A stretch of 11,861 nucleotides of DNA. Source: Halobacteriales archaeon QS_5_70_15. GTDB taxonomy: Archaea > Halobacteriota > Halobacteria > Halobacteriales > Haloarculaceae. The stretch covers positions 4,420-16,280 of the forward strand of contig PXRQ01000118.1 of assembly GCA_003022005.1 (NCBI GenBank). The letters run 5' to 3'. The notes under the pieces are model-generated. The model made no database searches. It saw nothing but the letters and a program-made list of their open reading frames with translations, and was not told the DNA's origin. The position numbers and the translations under genes are program-made. Below are positions 1 to 7,400 of this stretch, piece by piece. The first letter of the stretch is position 1. Every line of letters begins with the position of its first letter.

Positions 1-19
1 GGGGGCCACACCGACCGTA

Positions 20-712
20 TCAGAGCTGTCCGCCGAGGCACTCGTATATCTCGCCCATCACCTTCTTCTCGGCGCGCTTCAGGTGCTCCCAGGTCGTGGT
101 CCGGGAGATGCCGAGGCGCTCGCCGACCTCCTCGATGGAGGTATCCCGGTCGGGCTCGTAGTAGCCCATCCGGATGGCCGTGACGAGCACCTCCCCCTGT
201 CGCGGGGTGAGCTCCCGGGCCAGCGGGGTCAGGTCGAGCTGCTCGTTGGCCCGCACGTCGGAGAGGTCGACGTCGCGGACCAGTTCGGCGTCGTTACCGC
301 CCCCGCGGATGTGTTCGACGATCTCGGAGAGGTCGTCGTCGTCCTCGAGGTAGAGCGTCCAGCGCTCCCAGCCGGCGTTGATCGTCGTCCCGTTCCGGTA
401 GTGGACCCCGAGGTTCGAGAGCCGCTCGGCGATGCTGTCCCACTTGTAGGCGTCGTAGGTCATCGCAACGAACACCCGATCCGACTCGACCGGGGTCAGC
501 GATTCGAGGGCCACGATGGCGTCGGCGGCCTCGAAATCGGCCAGGAACGGCGGTATCTGCTCGGGGTCGCCGCTCACCTCGATGATCCGCTTGCGCCGGG
601 AGGTCCGACCGGTCATCGAGGACCGCGACCGGAGGGTCACCCCCGGGTACTCGGCAGTGATGTCGCTCTCGGGCTCCCCGTGGTGGCGTATCCGAAGCGT
701 CACCTCGCGCAC
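20..712 (-). CDS. HTH_10 (bacterio-opsin activator-type) transcriptional regulator
   Basis: A 230-residue predicted DNA-binding regulator. The C-terminal part (about residues 168-219) matches the haloarchaeal Bat-type HTH_10 domain: it opens with LTPRQGEVL, continues through an acidic spacer ending in DRDTSIEEV, and reaches the recognition-helix region GERLGISRTTTWEHLKRAEK. Residues 1-165 form an alpha/beta input domain of a kind that often precedes HTH_10; I recognise no ligand. The start is the GTG at 710-712, because an in-frame stop lies at 719-721 and no other start codon fits between them. A TATA-like element at 752-759 lies about 40 nt upstream. The gene diverges from the peptide-importer operon, and such neighbours commonly regulate the operon they face; control of the transporter is therefore inferred, not shown. 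It is a soluble cytoplasmic protein without membrane segments. Confidence 0.88.
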   Translation of the reverse strand: MREVTLRIRHHGEPESDITAEYPGVTLRSRSSMTGRTSRRKRIIEVSGDPEQIPPFLADFEAADAIVALESLTPVESDRVFVAMTYDAYKWDSIAERLSNLGVHYRNGTTINAGWERWTLYLEDDDDLSEIVEHIRGGGNDAELVRDVDLSDVRANEQLDLTPLARELTPRQGEVLVTAIRMGYYEPDRDTSIEEVGERLGISRTTTWEHLKRAEKKVMGEIYECLGGQL

Positions 713-750
713 GTACGGTCACCCATGCCACACGCAGGCCACCAGGACCC

Positions 751-760
751 AAATATATTC
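751..760. promoter_or_regulatory. Palindromic TATA-like element in the divergent promoter region
   Basis: The only AT-rich stretch in the 90-bp gap between the regulator (GTG at 712) and the binding protein (ATG at 803) is AATATATT at 752-759, a perfect palindrome. With the usual archaeal TATA-to-start distance of about 25-27 nt, it would give leaders of roughly 15-20 nt in both directions. One element could therefore serve both genes, or two could overlap. The spacing argument is inference. Confidence 0.5.
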
Positions 761-802
761 GGTCCCACGGCTATGAGAGGCCTTTGCATACACAGTCCTG
801 GG

Positions 803-2551
803 ATGACTGACCCCGAAGCAAGCGACGAGCGCCTCACGCCCGAGGCGCTGAGCGGCCCCGTGATCGACCGCCGGACGACGATGACCCTGCTGGCCGGCAC
901 CGGAACGGGTGCCCTGGCCGGCTGTACGGGTAGCAGCGACGGCGGCAGCGGCGACGGCGGCGACGGCGACGGTGGCGACGGCGGCGACGGCGACGGTGGC
1001 GATGGCGGCGACGGCGGCGACGGTGACGGCAGCAGCACCGAGGGGCCCACCGAGACCCCGGAGCCGGAGCAGATGGGCGGCGAGCTGACGGCCGGCTGGT
1101 TCACCGGGAGCGTCGAAGTGCTCGACCCGCCGTACATCAGCGTCGGCCAGTACTTCCAGGTCGCGGCGAACATCTTCAACGGCCTCGTCACGCTGAAGGA
1201 GGACCTCACGGTCCGTGGCGACCTCGCGTCCGACTGGACCGTCGAGAACGACGGCGCGACCGTCGCGTTCGACCTCCGCGAGGGCGTGCAGTTCCACAAC
1301 GGCTCGGAGTTCACCGCCGAGGACGTCCGGTACACCATCGAGCGGACGATCACCGAGGAGACGCCGGCGGCCTCGAAGCTGAGCACGCTCAAGCCCCTCG
1401 ACCAGGGCGGCGTCGAGGTGAACGGCGACTACTCGGTGACGCTCACCTTCGAGCAGCCGATGGCGCCCGCGCTCATCTACCTCACGCGCGGCCCCGGTCG
1501 CGCGGCGACCATCGTCTCGCAGGACGCCGTCGAGAGCATGGGCGCCGACCAGTACAGCGTCGCGCCGGTCGGTACCGGGCCGTTCCAGGTCGAGTCGCAC
1601 GACGTCGGGTCCGAGATCGTCCTGACCGCCAACGAGGACTACTTCGAGACCGACGAGAACGGCAACCAACTCCCGTATCTCGACGGCCTCACCGTCCGGC
1701 CGATCCCGGAGGCCGCGACCATCGTCAACGCGCTCCGATCGGGGGACATCGACTTCGCCAACCTGGTCCCGCTCCAGAACCTCGACCAGGTGACGGAGGC
1801 CAGCAGCGTCACCGCGTCCATCGCGCCGGGGGTCAACTGGTACGGGCTGGCGATGAACGAGACGAGGGACACGTTCGGTTCGGTCGAGGCCCGGCTGGGG
1901 ATCGCCAAGAGCATCGACAACGAGGCGTTCGTCGAGTCGGCGTACTTCGGCAACGCCCTGCCGGACACCGGCCCGATCAACAAGGCGACCGCGTGGGTCT
2001 GGCGCGATGACAAGCCGAGCGACCAGGACTACGCCCCCGAGGAGGCCCAGCAGCTCATCCAGGAGGCGGGCATCGAGGGGGCGCGCTTCAGCATCCTCGT
2101 CGCGCAGGGGAACACCCGCCCCGCCAAGGCGATGCGCCAGCAGCTCAACCAGGCGGGGTTCGAGGTCGAGCTCGAGCAGGTCACCAGCGCGACCTACTGG
2201 GAGCGCTACCAGAACCTGGACTACGACGTCACCATCTCCGGGTCGGTCGGCGACCCGGATCCGGACCAGTCGCTGTGGAACTTCTACCGGCTGCCCGACG
2301 AGGGCGGGGTCTGGAACTGGGTCGACTACCGGAACGAGGAGGTTCACGAACTCCTGGCCGAGCAGCGCACCCAGCTCGACCGCGATGCCCGCGCCGAGAC
2401 CCTCCGGGATATCGAGGACATCCTCATCGCGGAGGCGCCCTCGGCCTACCTCATCCACCAGAACGACATCGCCGCGTACACCGACCGGGTGAGCGGGTTC
2501 ACTCACATCCCGTTCATGCGGCCGTTCGAGCGGGTCACCGTCAGCGAGTAA
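803..2551 (+). CDS. ABC transporter substrate-binding lipoprotein, family 5 (peptide/nickel type)
   Basis: A 582-residue extracellular solute-binding protein of the SBP_bac_5 (DppA/OppA/NikA) family. The N-terminus holds a twin-arginine signal (R23-R24) and a lipobox ending in LAGC, with lipidated Cys41. This means Tat export and membrane anchoring, usual for haloarchaeal binding proteins. A Gly/Asp-rich tether covers about residues 47-76, followed by a Ser/Thr/Pro/Glu stretch; the binding domain starts near GELTAGW. Family landmarks are visible: DLREGVQFHNGSEFTAEDV, then the YTIER helix, and the late segment SVGDPDPDQSLWNFYR. The start is ATG 803, since the next Met (residue 27) would remove the RR pair. 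The ORF stays open upstream to 83, but that part is antisense to the regulator. It is the first gene of the operon, with 7 nt to the DppB-like gene. The ligand cannot be read from sequence; peptides or gamma-glutamyl compounds are suggested by neighbours only. Confidence 0.93.
   Translation: MTDPEASDERLTPEALSGPVIDRRTTMTLLAGTGTGALAGCTGSSDGGSGDGGDGDGGDGGDGDGGDGGDGGDGDGSSTEGPTETPEPEQMGGELTAGWFTGSVEVLDPPYISVGQYFQVAANIFNGLVTLKEDLTVRGDLASDWTVENDGATVAFDLREGVQFHNGSEFTAEDVRYTIERTITEETPAASKLSTLKPLDQGGVEVNGDYSVTLTFEQPMAPALIYLTRGPGRAATIVSQDAVESMGADQYSVAPVGTGPFQVESHDVGSEIVLTANEDYFETDENGNQLPYLDGLTVRPIPEAATIVNALRSGDIDFANLVPLQNLDQVTEASSVTASIAPGVNWYGLAMNETRDTFGSVEARLGIAKSIDNEAFVESAYFGNALPDTGPINKATAWVWRDDKPSDQDYAPEEAQQLIQEAGIEGARFSILVAQGNTRPAKAMRQQLNQAGFEVELEQVTSATYWERYQNLDYDVTISGSVGDPDPDQSLWNFYRLPDEGGVWNWVDYRNEEVHELLAEQRTQLDRDARAETLRDIEDILIAEAPSAYLIHQNDIAAYTDRVSGFTHIPFMRPFERVTVSE
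956..1027 (+). repeat. 24-nt in-frame tandem repeat coding the Gly/Asp linker
   Basis: Three consecutive 24-nt units lie inside the binding-protein gene. Units 956-979 and 980-1003 are identical except for the last base (GAC versus GAT) and encode GGDGDGGD; unit 1004-1027 is a diverged copy encoding GGDGGDGD. The array makes the flexible acidic tether between the lipidated Cys and the binding domain. Such arrays can change copy number by slippage without loss of frame. Confidence 0.85.
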
Positions 2552-2558
2552 GCGAAGC

Positions 2559-3515
2559 ATGCGCCGGTACATCGCCAAACGGGTCGCCCACGCGCTGTTC
2601 ATCATGTGGCTGGTAGCGACGTCCGTGTTCTTCGGGCTGCGGGCCATCCCCGGGGGACCGGTGCGCGCGATGCTCGGCCAGGAGGGGACCCCGGAGGCGA
2701 GGCGAAGGATCCGAGAACAGCTCGGGCTCGACGACCCGTGGTACGTCCAGTACGCCGACTGGATGACCGACCTGCTGGTCGGGGACCTGGGCACCTCGAT
2801 CACCTCCAGCGAGACGGTCGCCTCGATCGTCGGCCAGGCCGCCCCGAAGACGTTCTCCATCGGGATCGTCGCCGTCGTCGTCGGGCTGTCCATCGCGATC
2901 CCTGCGGGGGTCATCTCCGCGACGCGCAAGCGCGAGCCGATCGACTACGTCGCTACCGTCGCGGCGTTCCTCGGCCTCTCGATGCCGGCGTTCTTCGTCG
3001 GGATACTGTTCGCGCTGGTGTTCGGCGTCTGGCTCGACCTCCTCCCGATCGTGGGGTACGTTCCGCTGGACGAGGGGGTCCGCCCCTGGTTCGAGCACAT
3101 ACTCCTCCCCGGGGTCGCCGTCGGGCTCCCCTACAGCGCCGTCGTGATGCGGATGATGCGCTCGTCGTTGCTGGAGGTGATGGACGAGCCGTACATGAAG
3201 ACCGCTCTCGCGAAGGGCGTCCGCTCGCGGGTGCGCCTCTACAAGCACGCGCTCCAGAACGCCATGATCCCCGTCGTGACCGTCGCGGGCATCCAGCTCG
3301 CGCTCGTGCTCGTCGGGAGCGTCACGGTCGAACTCGTCTTCGGCATCCAGGGGCTCGGCCGCACGCTCGTCGACTCCATGCTCGATCGGAACTACCCGGT
3401 CACGCAGGCGGTGATACTACTGGTCGCCGCGGTGCTGGTGTTCACCAATCTCGCCGTGGACATCGCCTACACCGCCATCGACCCCCGGATCCGCTACGGG
3501 GGTGAGGGTTCGTGA
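2559..3515 (+). CDS. dppB: DppB-like peptide/nickel ABC transporter permease
   Basis: A 318-residue inner-membrane permease of the BPD_transp_1 superfamily. The N-terminus RRYIAKRVAHALFIMWLVA followed by the PGGPVRAMLG segment is the standard DppB/OppB opening, with the first membrane helix at about residues 9-30. Several further hydrophobic helices follow (about 98-122, 132-156, 172-195, 243-263, 285-307). The cytoplasmic EAA loop that docks onto the ATPase is at about residues 212-241 (YMKTALAKG up to the LQNAMIPVV segment). Length matches the family (300-340 residues). The start is ATG 2559, 7 nt after the binding-protein stop, and the stop overlaps the next gene's GTG by 4 nt, which suggests translational coupling. 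It should pair with the DppC-like subunit as a heterodimeric pore. The substrate is not determined by sequence. Confidence 0.95.
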   Translation: MRRYIAKRVAHALFIMWLVATSVFFGLRAIPGGPVRAMLGQEGTPEARRRIREQLGLDDPWYVQYADWMTDLLVGDLGTSITSSETVASIVGQAAPKTFSIGIVAVVVGLSIAIPAGVISATRKREPIDYVATVAAFLGLSMPAFFVGILFALVFGVWLDLLPIVGYVPLDEGVRPWFEHILLPGVAVGLPYSAVVMRMMRSSLLEVMDEPYMKTALAKGVRSRVRLYKHALQNAMIPVVTVAGIQLALVLVGSVTVELVFGIQGLGRTLVDSMLDRNYPVTQAVILLVAAVLVFTNLAVDIAYTAIDPRIRYGGEGS

Positions 3516-4516
3516 GCCACGACACCGGTACCGACGCACCCGGGTTCGGCGAGCGCCGGGGGGAGTTCGGGCCCGGCGAGATGCCCAGCGAGTACGAGGT
3601 CGAGGAGGAGACCGACGAGTACCGGGGGCTGGCCGGCCGGCTGGTCGACGGCATCCTCGGGGACAAGATGGCGCTGTTCGGTGCCGCCGTCGTCCTGCTG
3701 TTCGTGATCACGGCCGTCTTCGCGCCGTACATCGCCCCCCACGGTCAGGAGGAGACGTTCGGCTTCATGAAGGAGCCGCTGTCGTCCTCGCAGGCGGACG
3801 TCGACGGCGACGGGCGGACCGAGGCGGTGTTCCACCCCCTCGGGACCGACTCGTTCGGCCACGACATCCTCTCGCGGCTGATCTTCGGCGCTCGGGTCTC
3901 GCTGCTGGTGTCGCTGGCGACGCTGGCCGTCGCGCTCACCATCGGGACGACCATCGGCATCCTCGCCGGCTACTACGGAGGAGTCATCGATAGCCTGCTG
4001 ATGCGGTACGTCGACTTCCAGTGGGCGTTCCCCGAACTCATCCTCGGGGTGGCGATCATCGCCCTCTCGGGTGGGCTCGGGGTGACCAACGTCATCATCG
4101 CCATCGGCATCGCCTACATCGACGACTTCGCCCGGATCGTCCGCGGGGAGATACTCTCCATCCGCGAGGAGGAGTACATCACCGCCGCCCGGGCGGTCGG
4201 CATGGGCGACGCCCGCATCATGTTCCGGGAGATGCTCCCGAACGCCGTCGCGCCCATCATCGTCCAGGCGACGCTGATGATCCCGCTCGCGATACTGGCC
4301 GAGGCGGGGCTGTCGTTCCTCGGGCTCGGCGTCAAGCCGACGACGCCGACCTGGGGGCTGCTGCTCTCGGACGGCCGGCAGTTCATCGACCGCGCGTGGT
4401 GGATCAGCGTGATGCCCGGCCTCGCCATCATGGTCACGGTGCTGTCGTTCAACATGTTCGGCGACGGGCTGCGCGACGCCTTCGACATCGGCGAAGGGGA
4501 GGTCGAGGAACGGTGA
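3512..4516 (+). CDS. dppC: DppC-like peptide/nickel ABC transporter permease
   Basis: A 334-residue permease, the partner of the DppB-like subunit. An acidic N-terminal tail of about 50 residues precedes the first helix (about 53-75), as in other haloarchaeal DppC proteins. The family hallmark HPLGTDSFGHDILSRL (from about residue 108) and the following GARVSLLVS helix are present. The EAA loop is in REEEYITAARAVGMGDAR and on to LPNAVAPIIV, and the C-terminal helix sits before the FGDGLRDAFD end. The loop after the first helix carries a DxDxDGxxE pattern at D96-E104, resembling a calcium-binding loop. The GTG at 3512 overlaps the dppB TGA (GTGA), and the gene's own TGA overlaps the ATPase GTG the same way, so the three genes are likely translationally coupled. 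Confidence 0.95.
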   Translation: MSHDTGTDAPGFGERRGEFGPGEMPSEYEVEEETDEYRGLAGRLVDGILGDKMALFGAAVVLLFVITAVFAPYIAPHGQEETFGFMKEPLSSSQADVDGDGRTEAVFHPLGTDSFGHDILSRLIFGARVSLLVSLATLAVALTIGTTIGILAGYYGGVIDSLLMRYVDFQWAFPELILGVAIIALSGGLGVTNVIIAIGIAYIDDFARIVRGEILSIREEEYITAARAVGMGDARIMFREMLPNAVAPIIVQATLMIPLAILAEAGLSFLGLGVKPTTPTWGLLLSDGRQFIDRAWWISVMPGLAIMVTVLSFNMFGDGLRDAFDIGEGEVEER

Positions 4517-5598
4517 CGCTGCTCGAGGTCCGGGACCTGCGGACGCAGTTCCCCACCTCCCGCGGTGTCGTCAAGGCCGTCGACGGCGTCGACCTCACCA
4601 TCGAGAGGGGGGAGATCGTCGGGCTCGTCGGCGAGTCCGGCTCCGGGAAGTCCGTGCTCGCCCAGTCGATACTGGGGATCGTCGACTCCCCGGGGCGGGT
4701 CGCCGGCGGGGACATCCTGCTCGGCGGCGAGTCGCTCCTCCGGATGGACGAGCGCGAGCGGGCCGAGCTGCGGGGCGGCCGCGTCTCGATGATCTTCCAG
4801 GACCCGATGAACAGCCTCAATCCCACCCTGTCGGTCGGCGAGCAGATCGCCGAGACCGTCCGGCTCCACCAGGACGTCGACGAGTCGGTGTCCCTGTCCG
4901 CGGAGATCAAGCGGAAGATCCTCGGGGCGACCAAGGACAGCGAGTCCTGGCGCCGGGCCATCGAGATGCTCGAGGCCGTCGAGATCCCCGACCCCGCGGG
5001 TCGGGCGACGGACTACCCCCACGAGTTCTCCGGCGGGATGCGCCAGCGGGCGATGATCGCGATGGCGCTCTCCTGCGAACCCGACCTGCTGGTCGCCGAC
5101 GAGCCGACGACCGCGCTGGACGTCACCGTCCAGGCACAGATCCTCGACGAGCTCGCGAAGCTCAAGGCGGAGTTCGACACCTCCATCCTGCTCATCACGC
5201 ACGACCTCGCGGTGGTCGCCGAGACCTGCGACCGGGTGAACGTGATGTACGCCGGCGAGATCGTCGAGCGGGCGCCCGCGGACGAGCTGTTCGGGAACCC
5301 GCGGCACCCCTACACGCAGGGGCTCATCGCCAGCACGCCGCGGGTCGACCAGGAGGTCGACGTCACCCCCATCGAGGGGAACGTCCCGGACCTCATCGAT
5401 ATCCCCTACGCGTGCCACTTCGCGCCGCGGTGTCCCGAGTCGGACCGCGAGTGCTTCGAGACGGAGCCGCCGTTCCGGCCCGTCGGTGGCCCGGACCACG
5501 AGGCGGCCTGCCTGAAGCGGGGGGCCGATCCCGAACCGGGCGGGGGCGACCCGACCGCCGGGCGCGAGCGCCCGGGGACGGAGGTGGGCGATGACTGA
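4513..5598 (+). CDS. dppD: DppD-like peptide ABC transporter ATPase
   Basis: A 361-residue cytoplasmic ATPase. Walker A is GESGSGKS (40-47), the Q-loop is at Q96 ([12 protein letters not shown]), the ABC signature is FSGGM (172-176), Walker B is DLLVADE (191-197), and the H-loop is H230. The C-terminal oligopeptide-transporter extension (oligo_HPY) begins at about [10 protein letters not shown] and contains four cysteines, C301, C307, C314 and C333. In some DppD proteins this Cys-rich loop binds an iron-sulfur cluster; whether it does here is unknown. The start is the GTG at 4513 in the GTGA overlap with dppC. The open frame upstream is only antisense or off-frame dppC sequence. The stop overlaps the next gene's ATG by 8 nt. 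All residues for ATP binding and hydrolysis are present. It should form the nucleotide-binding heterodimer with the DppF-like protein. Confidence 0.95.
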   Translation: MTLLEVRDLRTQFPTSRGVVKAVDGVDLTIERGEIVGLVGESGSGKSVLAQSILGIVDSPGRVAGGDILLGGESLLRMDERERAELRGGRVSMIFQDPMNSLNPTLSVGEQIAETVRLHQDVDESVSLSAEIKRKILGATKDSESWRRAIEMLEAVEIPDPAGRATDYPHEFSGGMRQRAMIAMALSCEPDLLVADEPTTALDVTVQAQILDELAKLKAEFDTSILLITHDLAVVAETCDRVNVMYAGEIVERAPADELFGNPRHPYTQGLIASTPRVDQEVDVTPIEGNVPDLIDIPYACHFAPRCPESDRECFETEPPFRPVGGPDHEAACLKRGADPEPGGGDPTAGRERPGTEVGDD

Positions 5599-6934
5599 GA
5601 CGGCGAACGGGACGCTCCTCGAGTGCGAGGGGCTGAAGAAGTACTTCGACCTGTCCAGCGGCGCGCTCGATCGACTGATCGGTGACCCCGGCAAGGTGCG
5701 CGCCGTCGACGGGGTCGACCTCTCCATCGGGCGGGGCGAGACGCTCGCGGTGGTCGGCGAGTCCGGGTGCGGCAAGTCCACCCTGGGACGGACCCTCCTG
5801 AAGCTCGACGAGCCGACCGCGGGCCGCATCAGGTACGACGGCGAGGACATCACGGAGTTCTCGGACCGCGAGATGCGGCCCTACCGGCGGGACCTCCAGA
5901 TGGTGTTCCAGGACCCGCTGGCCTCGCTCAACCCACGACAGACCGTCGGGAGCATTCTCAAGGCCCCGATGCAGGTTCACGGTGTCGGCGAGAGCGACGC
6001 CGACCGGACCGAGCGGGCCGAGGACCTCCTCGAGCGAGTGGGGCTCGAGGCCCGGCACGTGGAACGCCACCCGAAGCAGTTCTCCGGCGGCCAGCAGCAG
6101 CGGGTGGCCGTCGCCCGCGCGCTCACGCTCGAACCCGAACTCATCGTCGCCGACGAGCCCGTGAGCGCGCTGGACGTCTCCGTCCAGGCACAGATCCTCG
6201 ACCTGCTCGAGGAGCTCCAGGACGAGTTCGAGCTCTCGCTGCTGTTCATCACGCACGACCTCTCGGTCGTCCGGCAGATCGCCGACCGCGTGGCCGTGAT
6301 GTACCTCGGCGAGATCGTCGAGGCGGCGCCGACGGACGAGCTGTTCGCCGACCCGCAACACCCCTACACGCAGTCGCTGCTGTCGGCCGTTCCGCGGATA
6401 GACCCCGAGGCCCGCACGGACCGCGTGGTCCTGGAGGGGACCGTCCCCTCGCCGAAGGATCCGCCGGCCGGGTGCCGGTTCCACACCCGGTGTCCCGCCG
6501 TGATACCGCCCGAGGACTGGCCGGCGAGCCAGGCGCTGTTCCGCGAGGCGTTCGTCTTCCGGACCCGGGTGACCGGCGGCGAGATCGATCCCGAGGGCAC
6601 GGAGGCGCGGCTGGCCGCCGAGGGCCAGCCCACCGACGACGAGCGGGTCGCCCGGCGCATCGTCTCGGGGGCGTTCGACGAGGAGTCGCTCCGGGCGCTC
6701 CCGGAGGACGCCCACGAGGCCGTCGAGGCGGCGGGCGGCGCGCTCGTCGCCGGCGAGGCGGAACGCGCGGCCGAACTGGTCCGCGAGGCGTTCCCCTCCC
6801 CCTGCGTCGACTCGAAGCCCGAACCGGTCGGCGCGGAGAACCGCGTGGCCGCGTGTCACCGGGTCGATCCCGACCTCGACCACGCGGAGTCGTCGCTGGA
6901 GCCCGAACGGGACCGCGTCACCGGCGAGCAGTAG
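5591..6934 (+). CDS. dppF: DppF-like peptide ABC transporter ATPase with a long C-terminal insertion
   Basis: A 447-residue cytoplasmic ATPase, second half of the nucleotide-binding pair. Walker A is GESGCGKS (56-63), the Q-loop is at Q107 (MVFQDPLASLNP), the signature is FSGGQQQR (164-171), Walker B is ELIVADE (183-189), and the H-loop is H222. The oligo_HPY extension begins near DPQHPYTQSL. Its four-cysteine pattern is stretched: C295 and C301 keep the usual spacing, but C405 lies 103 residues after C301, where the neighbouring DppD has 6, and C422 closes the motif. The inserted segment (about 302-404) is acidic, probably helical, and begins with PPEDWPASQALF. I recall similar long DppF proteins in other haloarchaea. 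ATG 5591 overlaps the dppD stop by 8 nt. It is the last gene of the operon, with a hairpin about 40 nt after the stop. Confidence 0.95.
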   Translation: MTETANGTLLECEGLKKYFDLSSGALDRLIGDPGKVRAVDGVDLSIGRGETLAVVGESGCGKSTLGRTLLKLDEPTAGRIRYDGEDITEFSDREMRPYRRDLQMVFQDPLASLNPRQTVGSILKAPMQVHGVGESDADRTERAEDLLERVGLEARHVERHPKQFSGGQQQRVAVARALTLEPELIVADEPVSALDVSVQAQILDLLEELQDEFELSLLFITHDLSVVRQIADRVAVMYLGEIVEAAPTDELFADPQHPYTQSLLSAVPRIDPEARTDRVVLEGTVPSPKDPPAGCRFHTRCPAVIPPEDWPASQALFREAFVFRTRVTGGEIDPEGTEARLAAEGQPTDDERVARRIVSGAFDEESLRALPEDAHEAVEAAGGALVAGEAERAAELVREAFPSPCVDSKPEPVGAENRVAACHRVDPDLDHAESSLEPERDRVTGEQ

Positions 6935-6971
6935 GGAGTAGCGGAGTCGAATCCCGTTCCATCGTTCCGGC

Positions 6972-7000
6972 GGATCGGACCGTCGGACGGTCGGAGATCC
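6972..7000. terminator. Hairpin downstream of the importer operon
   Basis: GACCGTC at 6978-6984 and GACGGTC at 6986-6992 form a perfect inverted repeat around one base. It is flanked by GGATC (6972-6976) and GATCC (6996-7000), which can extend the stem across a small internal loop. It begins 37 bp after the DppF-like stop. No T-run follows directly, so a termination role is a guess from position; it could also be a protein-binding palindrome. Confidence 0.35.
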
Positions 7001-7007
7001 CTCGGAA

Positions 7008-7123
7008 GCCCCCGCTCGCTCGACGGCTGCGCCTCGTTGTGGTCCTCGTCGCTCGCTTCGTTCGCTCCTGCGGTCCTCGCGTCGGCTCGCTCGTCGAGCG
7101 ACCGGCCCTTTCCAGTCCCACCC
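7008..7123. repeat. GC-rich, CGCTCG-motif intergenic element (candidate dispersed haloarchaeal repeat)
   Basis: This fills most of the 278-bp gap between the DppF-like gene and the small membrane protein gene. It is full of GCTCGCT-type words, contains the inverted repeat TCGCTC-GTC-GAGCGA (7087-7101), and ends with GGCCCTTTCCAGTCCCACCC. I recall closely similar blocks, with an end reading GGGACTGGAAAGGGCC on the other strand, in many haloarchaeal intergenic regions, where they are sometimes annotated as small spurious proteins; this recollection is unverified. Both strands have open frames through it, but composition is highly repetitive and no frame looks like a protein. I see nothing else in 6935-7170. 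Confidence 0.5.
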
Positions 7124-7180
7124 GGATACGGTCCCCGGACGAGCGACGAACGCCCGAACGCCACACTCGGTTCCGCACCA

Positions 7181-7190
7181 CCCTTTTGCC
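7181..7190 (+). promoter_or_regulatory. TATA-like element for the small membrane protein gene
   Basis: CCCTTTTGCC places a T-run (7184-7187) about 27 nt before the ATG at 7213. That is the spacing expected for a leaderless haloarchaeal transcript starting at or next to the start codon. It supports the ATG as a genuine gene start. Confidence 0.4.
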
Positions 7191-7212
7191 GATGCCACGT
7201 CACGTCCGGCGT

Positions 7213-7385
7213 ATGAGCGACGAGGACGCTCCGGGGTCGACGGAGGCGTCGAGCGGCCCCCTCGCATCCTCCTCGCGCTTGCGGGGCTCGTCACGACGGT
7301 CGTCTGGTTCGCGCTGTCCGGTGGGGGTCCCCGGCCGGACTTGGACTCCGAACACCGGAGCGGGGGTCGGAACCGGGAGCGGTAG
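7213..7385 (+). pseudogene. Small one-TM membrane protein gene, frame broken at a C5 run
   Basis: From ATG 7213 the frame reads MSDEDAPGSTEASSG, an acidic N-terminus typical of tiny haloarchaeal membrane proteins, and then becomes a Ser/Arg-rich string that runs into antisense DUF1028. In the neighbouring frame, from 7263, the sequence reads RILLALAGLVTTVVWFALSG, a clear membrane helix, then a polar tail (PRPDLDSEHRSGG) and a TAG at 7383-7385. Adding one C to the CCCCC run at 7257-7261 joins the two parts as a 57-residue protein with Gly-Pro-Pro-Arg at the junction. The helix ends 15 bp before the convergent DUF1028 stop. I do not recognise a family. The shift may be a true mutation or a homopolymer sequencing error. 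Confidence 0.65.
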
Positions 7386-7400
7386 CCGGCGGTCCGCGAG

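Noticed and set aside
941..1030. CRISPR-like or minisatellite appearance of the GGC/GAC array
   Set aside because: Repeats are contiguous, in frame and without spacers; they encode a lipoprotein linker.
719..2929. 736-codon open frame on the minus strand across the binding-protein gene
   Set aside because: It is antisense to an unmistakable SBP_bac_5 gene; composition is Arg/Asp/Val-rich in the way antisense frames of GC-rich genes are, with no recognisable domain.
6856..7203. Small minus-strand ORFs in the dppF-to-small-gene gap
   Set aside because: They translate the repetitive GC-rich block and the 3' end of dppF antisense; similar ORFs are common false calls in such blocks.
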